The notes: generated by a model not told the origin, from the sequence alone. A DNA stretch of 14,383 bases from Nitrosopumilales archaeon (GCA_016176745.1 JACOWO010000126.1:1-14383); one strand, 5' to 3'. Shown: positions 6,388 through 13,206, numbered from the stretch's first letter. Numbers and translations are program-made.

Positions 6388-8022
6388 CTAGTTGAATATT
6401 AACCCAGACAGTTTTATCTCAAATGCCACAACAGGCATACGCAGCTTAAAGTTCTCAACTATTGCAGGATCAATCTCACCAATTGCACCAACTTTAGAGT
6501 TTTTTGCAATTACATCTGCAGTTTTTCCTTTTGCAAAACAGAAATGAGTCGATGTCTTTGTTTCACACTCTATGTTAAATCCAGTTTTTAGTGTTGACTG
6601 GAGAATTGATTTTATTTCTGAATAATTTGCATCCTTGTGTGCACTGATACAACACAAAGAGAGTTCTTCTTTTATTGTATCATCTGCAGAAAAAACTGTT
6701 CCAATTTCAAATAATTTTTGCGGATATTGTTCATGTACATTTCTTGATAGAGTATCAAGCAAGCTTGGAAGCAGCATATCACGAAGAATTGTATGCTCCT
6801 GACTTTTTGACTCGACAACTTGGATAAAGCCAAACGAGTCCCGATTTGTCATGCCATATTGGATGTTTTTGCTAACAAGGCTAGAGTTTAGCGCTTCAGT
6901 AAATCCAAGGCCTACCATGATTTTGCTTAGCAAGTCAAGCTGCTTTGTTACAATATTTTTTTGCCCAACCGCAGATGATTGTGGAAGAGTAGGTTTTAGA
7001 TTTTCAATTCCATAACCTAGTGCAACTTCTTCTATCAGGTCCATTGGCCCAAGTATGTCAAATCGAAATCTTGGGATTGTGCATGAAATGCTATTTCTTT
7101 TTGGCAATGCATCCAGTCTACATTTTTTTAATGCAGCTAAGATAACAGATGATGACGTCTTTAGGCCAAGAATCTTGTTTGCAAGCTCCACACCAAGACT
7201 CATTTTTTTTGTTTTAAGTGATGGTGTTGTATTATTTGCCCCTGAAATTTGTACTGATGTTAATAAAAATCCCGCATTTTGCAGAGTTGCAGCTACAACT
7301 GATAGTGTATCTTCGGCAGTATTTTTGTCAGTGGCTGTAACTTCAACTAGAATATTTTTTGTTGATGTTGAGACTGTTGTCAGTGCAGAATTAATTATTG
7401 GTGGAAATGATATCGTATTTCCTTTTGCATCTAAAATAATTGGCACGGATTCTGCGTTTTCAAGCAGCTTGCCGTATTGTATGCCAACTTCGGTGTTTTC
7501 CAGTATTTCAGATATGGACTTTTCAGTTTCTGAGCCTAGTGGAATGAATCTGTGCTCCTTAGCGGCAGTTGTGTAACGTATTGGAAACTCGATTTTATCT
7601 AAATCATGAATGCCAATTGAGGATTTTTTCCTGTTCCTTCCAATTCCAAAGTGAAGATCCTCTTGAAGTGTGATTAGCTGTCTTATTGTCTCGTCATCCA
7701 GATTTCCGTTTTTTGCAACAATTGCTGTAACATATGGGCGTATTTTTTTTACAGATTGGTCTGCCTTTAGCTGGTAAGGTCCTCTTTTTACATCCAATTT
7801 AACTACCCCTTTTTTTATTCCCAAAAGGCCCTGAAGGCCTGCTGCGATTCCAAAGTCTGTTGCATAGTCTGGCCTGTTTGGGCTGTACTCTACGCGAATG
7901 TACTGGTTTGTTTGCTCTTCGATATCAAGGCCAAGAAATGGAATGGCAGAAATTATTTTTTCTTTGCTTGTCTTGCCAACCAGTCTTTGCAGTCTATCAA
8001 GGTATAGTGTTACTACTGGCAT
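6388..8022 (-). CDS. pheT: Phenylalanyl-tRNA synthetase beta subunit (archaeal type)
   Basis: The beta subunit of the (alpha-beta)2 PheRS; it carries the editing site that hydrolyses Tyr-tRNA-Phe and the B5 domain that helps the alpha subunit. Its 544 residues fit the short archaeal/eukaryotic form, without the bacterial extensions. Visible blocks are MPVVTLYLDRLQRLVG at the N-terminus, EYSPNRPDYATDFGIA (about 45-60), and the B3/B4 editing signature GIGRNRKKSSIGIHDLDKI (about 126-144). The B5 domain contains IPRFRFDILGPMDLIEEVA (about 316-334), and a catalytic-like domain follows. I choose ATG 8022 rather than TTG 8043: the extra seven residues are not family-like, and ATG 8022 gives the usual 10-base overlap with the pheS stop (8013), with GAGG upstream. 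Essential cytoplasmic enzyme. Confidence 0.97.
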   Translation of the reverse strand: MPVVTLYLDRLQRLVGKTSKEKIISAIPFLGLDIEEQTNQYIRVEYSPNRPDYATDFGIAAGLQGLLGIKKGVVKLDVKRGPYQLKADQSVKKIRPYVTAIVAKNGNLDDETIRQLITLQEDLHFGIGRNRKKSSIGIHDLDKIEFPIRYTTAAKEHRFIPLGSETEKSISEILENTEVGIQYGKLLENAESVPIILDAKGNTISFPPIINSALTTVSTSTKNILVEVTATDKNTAEDTLSVVAATLQNAGFLLTSVQISGANNTTPSLKTKKMSLGVELANKILGLKTSSSVILAALKKCRLDALPKRNSISCTIPRFRFDILGPMDLIEEVALGYGIENLKPTLPQSSAVGQKNIVTKQLDLLSKIMVGLGFTEALNSSLVSKNIQYGMTNRDSFGFIQVVESKSQEHTILRDMLLPSLLDTLSRNVHEQYPQKLFEIGTVFSADDTIKEELSLCCISAHKDANYSEIKSILQSTLKTGFNIECETKTSTHFCFAKGKTADVIAKNSKVGAIGEIDPAIVENFKLRMPVVAFEIKLSGLIFN

Positions 8023-9452
8023 TGTATTGCAGTCCTCAGCCAACCAAGATTATTGTTGTAAAATTCTCTTACATCATCTAATCCATACTTTAGCATCGCA
8101 ATGCGTTCTATTCCCCCGCCCCATGCAAGAACAGGTTTTGTGATACCTAGCGGCTTTGTAACTTCGGGTCTGAAAATTCCCATGCCAAACAGCTCAACCC
8201 ATTTTCCGAGTCTTTCGTTGTAAACCATGCTTTGCAGTGATGGTTCAGTGTATGGAAAAAATGTTGGCCAAAACTTTACCTTTGGAAGACCCATCTTGCG
8301 GTAAAACTCTTGCTGCAGTCCCATAAGATCGCGGAGTGTCACATCTTTTCCAACAACAATTCCTTCAACTTGGTTGAATTCAGCTAGATGTTTGTAGCTT
8401 ACCTTTTCATTTCGAAAAACTCGGCCTAGCGAAAATATCCTTGCCTCGTCAGGTTTTTGGTCTGCAAGATACTTTATTGTAACACATGTTGTGTGGGTTC
8501 GAAGTACCATCTTTTTTGCCTCTTCTATGCTCCAGTTGTATCGCCATCCAAGCTTGTGTGATTTTGATACTTGCTTTATCTGATTTGGGCTAGCAATTTT
8601 GTCTGCAACAGAGTCTTTGATGTAAAATGTGTCCTGCATTTCCCTTGCCGGATGGTCCTGTGGAGTGAATAGTGCATCAAAGTTCCAAAAGCTTGGCTGC
8701 GTAAAGTTTCCAAGCACTTCGGTAAATCCAAGGCTTGCAAAAATTTCACGAATCTCGTTTATCACTTCTTTTAGTGGATGTGCTCTTGCAACAAATGTGG
8801 CAGGAACGGATGCAACAACATCAATTTCTGCAAGATCAGTTTGGCTTGTATCAATGTCTTTTGCCTTTTCAGTTAGTGAGATTGTTTTTGATTTTTTAAC
8901 AATCTCTTCAATGAGGCCAAGTTTTTTGAGACGAAAATAGCCGACAAGTTTTTCGTGCTGACTTTTATCATGGTATAATGCATTTTGATCAAAGTTTCCC
9001 TGGTTTATTTCCTGGAGAACTTTTTCTTCAGCAGATTGTGGTGGGTCTTGAACTTTGAGTGAAATTTTTGTTGTAGAGTCGTCTTTGTCGATTGTAATCC
9101 AGTCGTTTCTTTTTGCATTAGATACAGCTGCATGAAAATCTGATTCTGATAGGGATTGTTTTGCCTCATCAAATGATTTTGGTCCTTCCTTTAACAGGTG
9201 AACTAGTTTTCTTTCAGGCAAACCACTTTTGAGCACTTCAGATCCTGAAGAGCTAAGATTGTGTTTAGTTTCTTGTGACTCGATAACATCAGCAAGTTCT
9301 TTTAGTTTTAGCCATTCAATTCCACGTCGAACCTGATCAGATGAAAGATCCGTTTTTTGTTCTAGTTCTTCGATGTTGAGTTTTTCTGTTTCCTTTAATG
9401 CGTTGATGATTTTTTTTTCAATAGGATGAAGAACTTGGGACAATATTACCAA
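8013..9452 (-). CDS. pheS: Phenylalanyl-tRNA synthetase alpha subunit (archaeal type)
   Basis: Catalytic subunit that charges tRNA-Phe. Residues 1-200 hold stacked winged-helix-like domains (for example LSSDQVRRGIEWLKLKELAD, residues 37-56) typical of archaeal/eukaryotic PheRS alpha. The class II core follows: motif 1 around HPLKEVINEIREIFASLGF (225-243), QDHPAREMQDTF (265-276), motif 2 with VFRNE (345-349) and HLAEFNQVEG (355-364), and motif 3 GGGIERIAMLKYGLDDV (445-461). There is no ATG near the N-terminus, and an in-frame stop lies just before TTG 9452. Initiation is therefore at TTG 9452 or TTG 9443. The shared TATA element at 9466-9473 is 27 bases from TTG 9443 but only about 18 from 9452, so 9443 is favoured if the message is leaderless. 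It overlaps pheT by 10 bases. Confidence 0.97.
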   Translation of the reverse strand: MVILSQVLHPIEKKIINALKETEKLNIEELEQKTDLSSDQVRRGIEWLKLKELADVIESQETKHNLSSSGSEVLKSGLPERKLVHLLKEGPKSFDEAKQSLSESDFHAAVSNAKRNDWITIDKDDSTTKISLKVQDPPQSAEEKVLQEINQGNFDQNALYHDKSQHEKLVGYFRLKKLGLIEEIVKKSKTISLTEKAKDIDTSQTDLAEIDVVASVPATFVARAHPLKEVINEIREIFASLGFTEVLGNFTQPSFWNFDALFTPQDHPAREMQDTFYIKDSVADKIASPNQIKQVSKSHKLGWRYNWSIEEAKKMVLRTHTTCVTIKYLADQKPDEARIFSLGRVFRNEKVSYKHLAEFNQVEGIVVGKDVTLRDLMGLQQEFYRKMGLPKVKFWPTFFPYTEPSLQSMVYNERLGKWVELFGMGIFRPEVTKPLGITKPVLAWGGGIERIAMLKYGLDDVREFYNNNLGWLRTAIQCQ

Positions 9453-9465
9453 GTCCTAAAAAGAC

Positions 9466-9473
9466 TTTTTAAA
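9466..9473. promoter_or_regulatory. Shared bidirectional TATA element between pheS and trpS
   Basis: TTTTTAAA, containing the self-complementary TTTAAA, is the only strong TATA-like sequence in the gap between the divergent genes. It is about 25 bases from the trpS ATG (9495) on the plus strand and about 27 bases from the TTG at 9443 of pheS on the minus strand. One element could therefore set two leaderless transcripts for two aminoacyl-tRNA synthetases. Confidence 0.5.
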
Positions 9474-9494
9474 CCTTAATGCAAGTCAAAATGA

Positions 9495-10580
9495 ATGCCG
9501 ACTGATGACTTTATTGTAACACCGTGGCATGTAGAAGGCGAGATAGATTATGACAAGCTGATAAAACAGTTTGGGACTGAAAAAATTTCAAAACAACTTT
9601 TGCAGCGAATTGAAGAGATAACCGGCGAATCACACTTTATGTTACGAAGAGGTATTTTTTTCTCGCATCGAGATCTTGGCAGAATCCTAGATGATTATGA
9701 GAAAGGAAAGAAGTTTTTCCTCTATACCGGACGAGGCCCTTCAGGACATACGCACATTGGCCATCTTGTGCCTTGGGTCTTTGCAAAATGGCTACAGGAA
9801 AAGTTTGACGTTAACATGTATTTTCAGCTAACAGATGATGAAAAGTTCTATGCAAAACAAAACATGACGCTTGAGGAAACAAGGCTTTTTGCAAACGAAA
9901 ATGCACTTGACTTTATTGCGCTTGGCTTCAAGCCAGAGAACACAAAAATAATAATCGATACAAAAAACATCAAGACGCTTTATCCAATTGCAGCACAGGT
10001 TGCAAAAAAGATCAACTTTTCAAATACAAAGGCAGTCTTTGGTTTTACAAACGAGACAAATGCTGGAATGATTTTTTATACAGCACTCCAGTCAGCGCCA
10101 TGCTTTCTTGAAGACAAGCCAGTACTGATACCGCTAGGTGTTGACCAAGACCCGCACTTTAGAATAACACGAGATGTTGCACCAAAAATTGGAAAGATAA
10201 AGCCTGCCTTGATTCACAACATCATGATACCATCACTTGAAGGGCCTGGAGGAAAAATGTCTGCCTCTGAGGAGACGACTACAATTTACACAACAGATTC
10301 TCCAGAGATTGTAAAAAAGAAGGTAAACAAGTATGCATTTTCGGGTGGCCAGCCAGACATTGAAGAACATCGAAAAAAAGGTGGAAATCCAGACATTGAT
10401 GTGTCATACCAGTATCTTAGAATTTTCTTTGAGCCAGATGATTCCAAGCTGAAAAAAATCTATGACGACTACAAGTCAGGCAAGATGCTATCAGGTGAGC
10501 TAAAGGCAATTCTTATTGAAAAGATAAACCAGTTTCTCAAAGTCATCAGGAAAAGCGTGAAAAAGCAAGAGACAAGTTAG
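9495..10580 (+). CDS. trpS: Tryptophanyl-tRNA synthetase (C-terminus altered by apparent frameshift)
   Basis: Class I synthetase that charges tRNA-Trp, whose gene lies at 1585 in this window. Family marks are an N-terminal archaeal extension ending in MLRRGIFFSHRDLG, the ATP-binding GRGPSGHTHIGH (79-90) with the HIGH-type signature, and MYFQLTDDEKF (108-118). GVDQDPHFRITRD (215-227) and GGKMSASEE (252-260) with the KMSKS-type loop follow. As read, the protein has 361 residues and ends in IRKSVKKQETS, which is not family-like. Reading one frame over from about 10541 gives SHQEKREKARDKLDKYLLED, the expected synthetase tail, ending at TAA 10601-10603. That TAA overlaps the next ATG. One missing base, possibly an A in AAA at 10539-10541, explains this; the restored protein has 369 residues. 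Confidence 0.96.
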   Translation: MPTDDFIVTPWHVEGEIDYDKLIKQFGTEKISKQLLQRIEEITGESHFMLRRGIFFSHRDLGRILDDYEKGKKFFLYTGRGPSGHTHIGHLVPWVFAKWLQEKFDVNMYFQLTDDEKFYAKQNMTLEETRLFANENALDFIALGFKPENTKIIIDTKNIKTLYPIAAQVAKKINFSNTKAVFGFTNETNAGMIFYTALQSAPCFLEDKPVLIPLGVDQDPHFRITRDVAPKIGKIKPALIHNIMIPSLEGPGGKMSASEETTTIYTTDSPEIVKKKVNKYAFSGGQPDIEEHRKKGGNPDIDVSYQYLRIFFEPDDSKLKKIYDDYKSGKMLSGELKAILIEKINQFLKVIRKSVKKQETS

Positions 10581-10603
10581 ACAAATACTTGCTTGAAGAT
10601 TAA
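10541..10603 (+). pseudogene. trpS: Out-of-frame true 3' end of trpS
   Basis: The codons from 10544 read HQEKREKARDKLDKYLLED and stop at TAA 10601-10603. The TAATG at 10601-10605 overlaps the stop with the start of the following gene, a usual arrangement for coupled translation. It would be hard to explain unless this were the original end of trpS. Confidence 0.8.
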
Positions 10604-10887
10604 TGAAGAAAAAATTTCTCTGTACTGACAAATACGAAGCAAGAAAACTGGCAAGTTTGGTTTTCATAAAAGATGGAAACGAGACTTTTATCACCGAGGT
10701 TTTAGATGTGATTGAAAACGAAATAATTGTCGGGCTAAAAGACAAGTCTGCCCACAGCATACTGCTAAAGGATCAAAGGCAGGCCGAAGAGTTTACCGAC
10801 TTTATTCAATCTGTCATAGAAAAGCAGCACAAGATAACTCACGCAGAAGCAATCAATGACGAGATAGAAATTGAAAAAGGAATCTAA
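10603..10887 (+). CDS. Small protein of unknown function, coupled to trpS
   Basis: A 94-residue soluble protein I do not recognise. It has a beta-rich first half (KFLCTDKYEARKLASLVFI, ETFITEVLDVIENEIIVGL) that looks like a small domain of antiparallel strands, and a helical acidic second half (RQAEEFTDFIQSVIEKQ) ending in a Glu-rich tail. There is a single Cys (residue 7) and no signal or membrane segment. Its ATG overlaps the original trpS stop (TAATG), so it should be translated from the trpS message, and its amount is likely tied to that of TrpRS. This suggests, but does not show, a role near translation or amino-acid metabolism. It converges on the 10924 gene across 36 bases. Confidence 0.75.
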   Translation: MKKKFLCTDKYEARKLASLVFIKDGNETFITEVLDVIENEIIVGLKDKSAHSILLKDQRQAEEFTDFIQSVIEKQHKITHAEAINDEIEIEKGI

Positions 10888-10923
10888 GTTCAGTGCTAGT
10901 GGGTTATTTTAGTTCTAGAATTC

Positions 10924-11043
10924 TCAAAAATTTAGACTAGCAATTTTTGATTGTTTGAAACACTTGCAATCGCAATCAAACATTCCGGTTTTTCCCATAC
11001 ACTCATCATGATGTTCATTATAGCATTTTGTACACGTAACCAT
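10924..11043 (-). CDS. Cysteine-rich mini-protein (39 aa), probable metal binder
   Basis: The ORF from ATG 11043 to TGA 10924 encodes 39 residues starting MVTCTKCYNEHHDECMGK. Six cysteines occur in a CxxC, C, CxCxC order (residues 4, 7, 15, 24, 26, 28), plus His11 and His12. This density in so short a frame is unlikely by chance and fits a single zinc-binding module. On the minus strand, CTATTTATCTAG near 11073 lies about 30 bases upstream, as a TATA box would. No known family is recognised; thaumarchaea are known to carry many unassigned small zinc-finger proteins. It is one of a run of such genes up to 12115. Confidence 0.7.
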   Translation of the reverse strand: MVTCTKCYNEHHDECMGKTGMFDCDCKCFKQSKIASLNF

Positions 11044-11132
11044 AAGTGACTTCTTTTAGCTGTGTGCTAGATAAATAGCCATGTTATTGACAAAACAGAA
11101 TAAAATTCAGAATAGTTTAAGGATTAAATCTG

Positions 11133-11312
11133 TTATATGCCAAACTCAATTGCTTTAGAGTTGCCACATCTAATGCAGGTATTTTTTTCTAGTGGCTGAC
11201 CGCATTTTCTGCAAAACTTGCTAAATTTATCTACAGTTTGTCTTTTCATTATTTTTTTAATCAAAACTAGAGCGACTAAGACTCCGATGCCAATTGCGAT
11301 AAACTGAATCAT
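11133..11312 (-). CDS. Membrane-anchored zinc-ribbon mini-protein (59 aa)
   Basis: The ORF from ATG 11312 to TAA 11133 encodes 59 residues. Residues 3-18 (QFIAIGIGVLVALVLI) form one membrane helix, followed by a basic stretch (KKIMKRQTVDK). A compact zinc ribbon follows, FCRKCGQPLEKNTCIRCG, with Cys34, Cys37, Cys46 and Cys49 as two CxxC knuckles. By the positive-inside rule the ribbon faces the cytoplasm. A TATA-like CCTTTATC on the minus strand near 11340 is placed for a leaderless message. Such anchored zinc ribbons (zinc_ribbon_2-like) are common small archaeal proteins without a fixed function. Confidence 0.8.
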   Translation of the reverse strand: MIQFIAIGIGVLVALVLIKKIMKRQTVDKFSKFCRKCGQPLEKNTCIRCGNSKAIEFGI

Positions 11313-11417
11313 GTGCTATCTCGTGATTTTGCTTGATGATAAAGGTTTGACATCATAAAATAGATGCTATCAGGAACAAAAATAGGTATATGCCAAACCT
11401 AATCTTCTCATTTTTTC

Positions 11418-11594
11418 TTAATTGCTAGTACACAATTTACAAGGAGAAAAATTTTTGGCTTGAGCATTTTCTAGTGTATCTGGATCAAAGTACTGTTTGT
11501 CTTTTAATCCGATATTGATGATTTTACATTCTTCTTTCATGTTGGCTAGATGATGTACAATGTTGTTTTGTTTGTCCCCAAGAAAACCAGGCAT
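11418..11594 (-). CDS. Small protein with C-terminal PCKLC motif, possible Ada-type zinc-binding fold (58 aa)
   Basis: The ORF from ATG 11594 to TAA 11418 encodes 58 residues. The pattern is a His pair (14-15), Cys23, then a strand and a helix (TLENAQAKNFS) leading to PCKLC with Cys52 and Cys55. The ending, eA-x-x-F-x-PC-K-x-C, resembles the short metal-binding domain of Ada-like and related proteins, in which a C...CxxC set holds zinc. The resemblance is by eye only. The gene begins 6 bases after the stop codon of the zinc-finger frame at 11601, so the two probably form one transcript. Confidence 0.65.
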   Translation of the reverse strand: MPGFLGDKQNNIVHHLANMKEECKIINIGLKDKQYFDPDTLENAQAKNFSPCKLCTSN

Positions 11595-11600
11595 GCAAAA

Positions 11601-11817
11601 TCACTCAATATTCTTTGAGTGTGTTTTTTCATGGACAAGTACTTGCTCAAAGTTCTCCATATGTCCATCCCAATGAAAAGTGCAATTTGGGCAGTTCCAC
11701 TTCAATTCGTGTCTATTCCTTTTCAGGTTTCTTGCTATCAGATTCTTTGAATGCATTAACATCACTAGATGTATTTTCTTTTTTGCACTGTAATCTTCTA
11801 ATTATTTCTTTAAACAT
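11601..11817 (-). pseudogene. Zinc-finger mini-protein gene, probably split by a one-base error
   Basis: Frame 1 starts at ATG 11817 (MFKEIIRRLQCKKENTSSD...) and stops at 11713-11715. A second frame, open across the same point, ends at TGA 11601 and encodes RHELKWNCPNCTFHWDGHM and then LVHEKTHSKNIE. This is a C-x2-C and H-x3-H set like a C2H2 finger with an unusually long 16-residue spacing. Deleting one base of AAAA (plus strand TTTT 11720-11723) joins them into a 71-residue protein, an exact multiple of three. The second frame may instead start alone at an ATG further downstream. A longer reading of frame 1 back to 11976 looks non-coding. The Cys/His part is well supported, the joined protein less so. 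Confidence 0.5.
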
Positions 11818-11837
11818 GGTCTTGTGTGGTCTTGTGG
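11818..11837. repeat. Two tandem 10-bp direct repeats
   Basis: GGTCTTGTGT and GGTCTTGTGG lie head to tail and differ only at the last base. They directly abut the ATG at 11817 of the minus-strand zinc-finger gene, occupying its 5' side. They could be a protein-binding site or simple sequence slippage. Confidence 0.6.
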
Positions 11838-11953
11838 TAATATGAACCAGCGTAATCATGAAACAGATGAATTTCTGATGATCAACATTTGAAAAACTAG
11901 AACTACTTAATACCGATGAACGTGTTCTGTAATTAGAATGATTTTTTGGAATT

Positions 11954-12115
11954 TTGCCCAATTCAGAGATATACAAACTCGAGTCTATCTGGACTCAATT
12001 CTTGAATGATTATACGTGCACATGCGGTTGTGGTTGTCAAAATCCATCTGATGATTATGTTTGTCATGACTGTAAGATAGGATTGTGTAAAAATATTATA
12101 ATTGGAGTAACCTGA
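11954..12115 (+). CDS. Very cysteine-rich mini-protein (about 53 aa), start uncertain
   Basis: An open frame ending at TGA 12113-12115 encodes TCTCGCGCQN and then YVCHDCKIGLCKN. It has seven cysteines and one histidine (Cys22, 24, 26, 28, 37, 40, 45 from the TTG start), enough for one or two zinc sites. No ATG is available in frame. TTG 11954 gives 53 residues. Alternatively, ATG 11938 reaches the same frame if one T is removed from the T6 run at 11942-11947. The Cys-rich segment is well supported by its composition; the N-terminus is not. It lies on the opposite strand to the other Cys-rich genes. Confidence 0.55.
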   Translation: MPNSEIYKLESIWTQFLNDYTCTCGCGCQNPSDDYVCHDCKIGLCKNIIIGVT

Positions 12116-12129
12116 CTGTATCTTCTGTT

Positions 12130-12270
12130 ATGACACAACCAAAAACCAAATCCAAACACCAAACTAACAAGAACAACAAAACAAAACCTGAAAATCTAAT
12201 GAAAAAAGAATATCAGGAATCCTATGAAGAGTTAAAGAAATCCATTACAGAAAATCAAAAACGAAAGTAA
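12130..12270 (+). CDS. Small lysine-rich basic protein (46 aa)
   Basis: The ORF from ATG 12130 to TAA 12268-12270 encodes 46 residues. Residues 1-25 are a disordered, basic, Asn/Gln/Lys-rich tail (MTQPKTKSKHQTNKNNKTK). Residues 26-44 (NLMKKEYQESYEELKKSIT) form a charged amphipathic helix. This looks like a nucleic-acid- or partner-binding peptide, but I know no family for it. An AT-rich element (AAATATTATAATT, about 12091-12103) ahead of it could be its promoter and lies within the end of the preceding gene. Confidence 0.6.
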   Translation: MTQPKTKSKHQTNKNNKTKPENLMKKEYQESYEELKKSITENQKRK

Positions 12271-12276
12271 AAAGGA

Positions 12277-12528
12277 TCAGATAAGTGATTTGTCCATCTC
12301 AGTTGACATTATTTCCTGAACCTTGAGAAAATACAGCCTTGTAGAGTAGGGCATTGCATCCAAGTTGTTGTCAATTGCAATCATCAGATGCAGCCAGGGC
12401 GGTGCCATATCAATTGTTTCTGCAATAATTTTGTTGTACCAAAATGCCAGGTTTTCTGGGTCTAGTCCTTCCTTTAGATTGGTAATATCGCTGCCAAGTT
12501 TGCTTAGCATTTCGTTTGCTATGTTCAT
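12277..12528 (-). CDS. Small soluble protein of unknown function
   Basis: An 83-residue, all-helical-looking acidic protein with segments MNIANEMLSKLGSDITNL, ENLAFWYNKIIAETID, PPWLHLMIAIDNNLD and TRLYFLKVQEIMSTEMDK. It has no cysteine, signal peptide or clear membrane helix. It begins 53 bases after the coaD stop on the same strand and may be the last gene of that run. I do not recognise the family. The regular helix pattern and the aromatic core residues support a real folded protein. Confidence 0.72.
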   Translation of the reverse strand: MNIANEMLSKLGSDITNLKEGLDPENLAFWYNKIIAETIDMAPPWLHLMIAIDNNLDAMPYSTRLYFLKVQEIMSTEMDKSLI

Positions 12529-12581
12529 TTTTCTATGATTGAAATTTTTTGTTTTATTCGGCTAGCTCAAAGATAGACAAG

Positions 12582-13058
12582 TTAGTTGTCAATTTGAGAC
12601 AAGTTGCCTTCTGCATCAATCTCAAAGCTTTTGATTCTAGTTGAGGAGATTCGCTTTCCATCTTGAGCCATAACCATTGGAATAGATACTACCTCTACTG
12701 GAGCAAGTTTTTTTTGTTTTCGCAAGTCATTTAGTATATCTCCTTGGTATCTTGTCTCTTCACTTGTAACAAGTGCTCCAACATTTCCCTCAATTGCTGC
12801 AGGGCCAAAATCATTTACAAGCTTGCTAATTTCATATGAAGTGTTTGGAAAGTGTCTTGAGATAGCTAATGTCAGCAGTGTGTGTCTTCTTGAATAGTTG
12901 TTAACTGGATTTTTTCCCTTTCTTATTGCAAGCTCATCGCTTGTCAGTCCGATTATCACTTTGGATGATATTGAAAACGCCTTTCTTAGAAGCTCGATGT
13001 GGCCCTTGTGGATTATATCAAATGTCCCGCCTAATGCGACTGTATTGAATTGAGGCAT
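12582..13058 (-). CDS. coaD: Phosphopantetheine adenylyltransferase (archaeal type)
   Basis: Transfers AMP from ATP to 4'-phosphopantetheine, giving dephospho-CoA, the penultimate step of CoA synthesis in the cytoplasm. The 158-residue protein has the nucleotidyltransferase signature VALGGTFDIIHKGHIELL, with HKGH at residues 17-20 in place of the HxGH motif, and the C-terminal ISSTRI (137-142). GLTSDELAIRKGK (37-49) is typical of the archaeal/eukaryotic-like family rather than bacterial CoaD. The ATG is 28 bases after the restored stop of the upstream exported-protein gene, so it may share that transcript. CoA demand is high in thaumarchaea because their 3-hydroxypropionate/4-hydroxybutyrate carbon fixation runs on CoA thioesters. 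Confidence 0.95.
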   Translation of the reverse strand: MPQFNTVALGGTFDIIHKGHIELLRKAFSISSKVIIGLTSDELAIRKGKNPVNNYSRRHTLLTLAISRHFPNTSYEISKLVNDFGPAAIEGNVGALVTSEETRYQGDILNDLRKQKKLAPVEVVSIPMVMAQDGKRISSTRIKSFEIDAEGNLSQIDN

Positions 13059-13086
13059 GAGTTTTGTTGTTTGTTTGAAAATAAAT

Positions 13087-13206
13087 TTACTGTGATTTTA
13101 CATGTATCAGTGCTATTGGGCCTGGCGAGGCAATGGCTCGGTTTGTGTCATCCCAGATGTATGTTTCAATGTAGAATAATCCATCATGCTCTGGTGTCCA
13201 GCTTAC
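13087..13206 (-). pseudogene. Out-of-frame true 3' end of the exported-protein gene
   Basis: One frame over from the stop at 13203-13205, the sequence reads VSWTPEHDGLFYIETYIW, then DDTNRAIASPGPIAL and IHVKSQ, and stops at 13087-13089. This WTP-x(n)-G-x-Y-x-I-E-T-(F/Y)-(V/I)-W pattern is the usual last beta-strand pair of thaumarchaeal extracellular Ig-like domains. It joins the main gene if one A is added to GGAAAG (minus strand; plus TTT 13207-13209). Confidence 0.8.

Noticed and set aside
7055..7576. 173-codon plus-strand open frame inside pheT
   Set aside because: Antisense shadow of the pheT reading frame with biased composition.
8023..8043. TTG 8043 as the pheT start
   Set aside because: It adds seven residues not typical of the family; ATG 8022 starts exactly at the conserved PheT N-terminus with a modest overlap with pheS.
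11134..11397. Repeated TATATGCCAAAC at about 11134 and 11386
   Set aside because: Only about 12 bases match and flanking similarity is weak, so it is not evidence of duplication or a mobile element.
11615..11845. 76-codon plus-strand frame
   Set aside because: It is antisense to the Cys/His zinc-finger frame and has no recognisable features.
11713..11976. Full-length 87-codon minus-strand frame
   Set aside because: The part before Met at 11817 is Ser/Arg/His-rich with no folding pattern; only the segment from 11817 joins sensibly to the zinc-finger frame.
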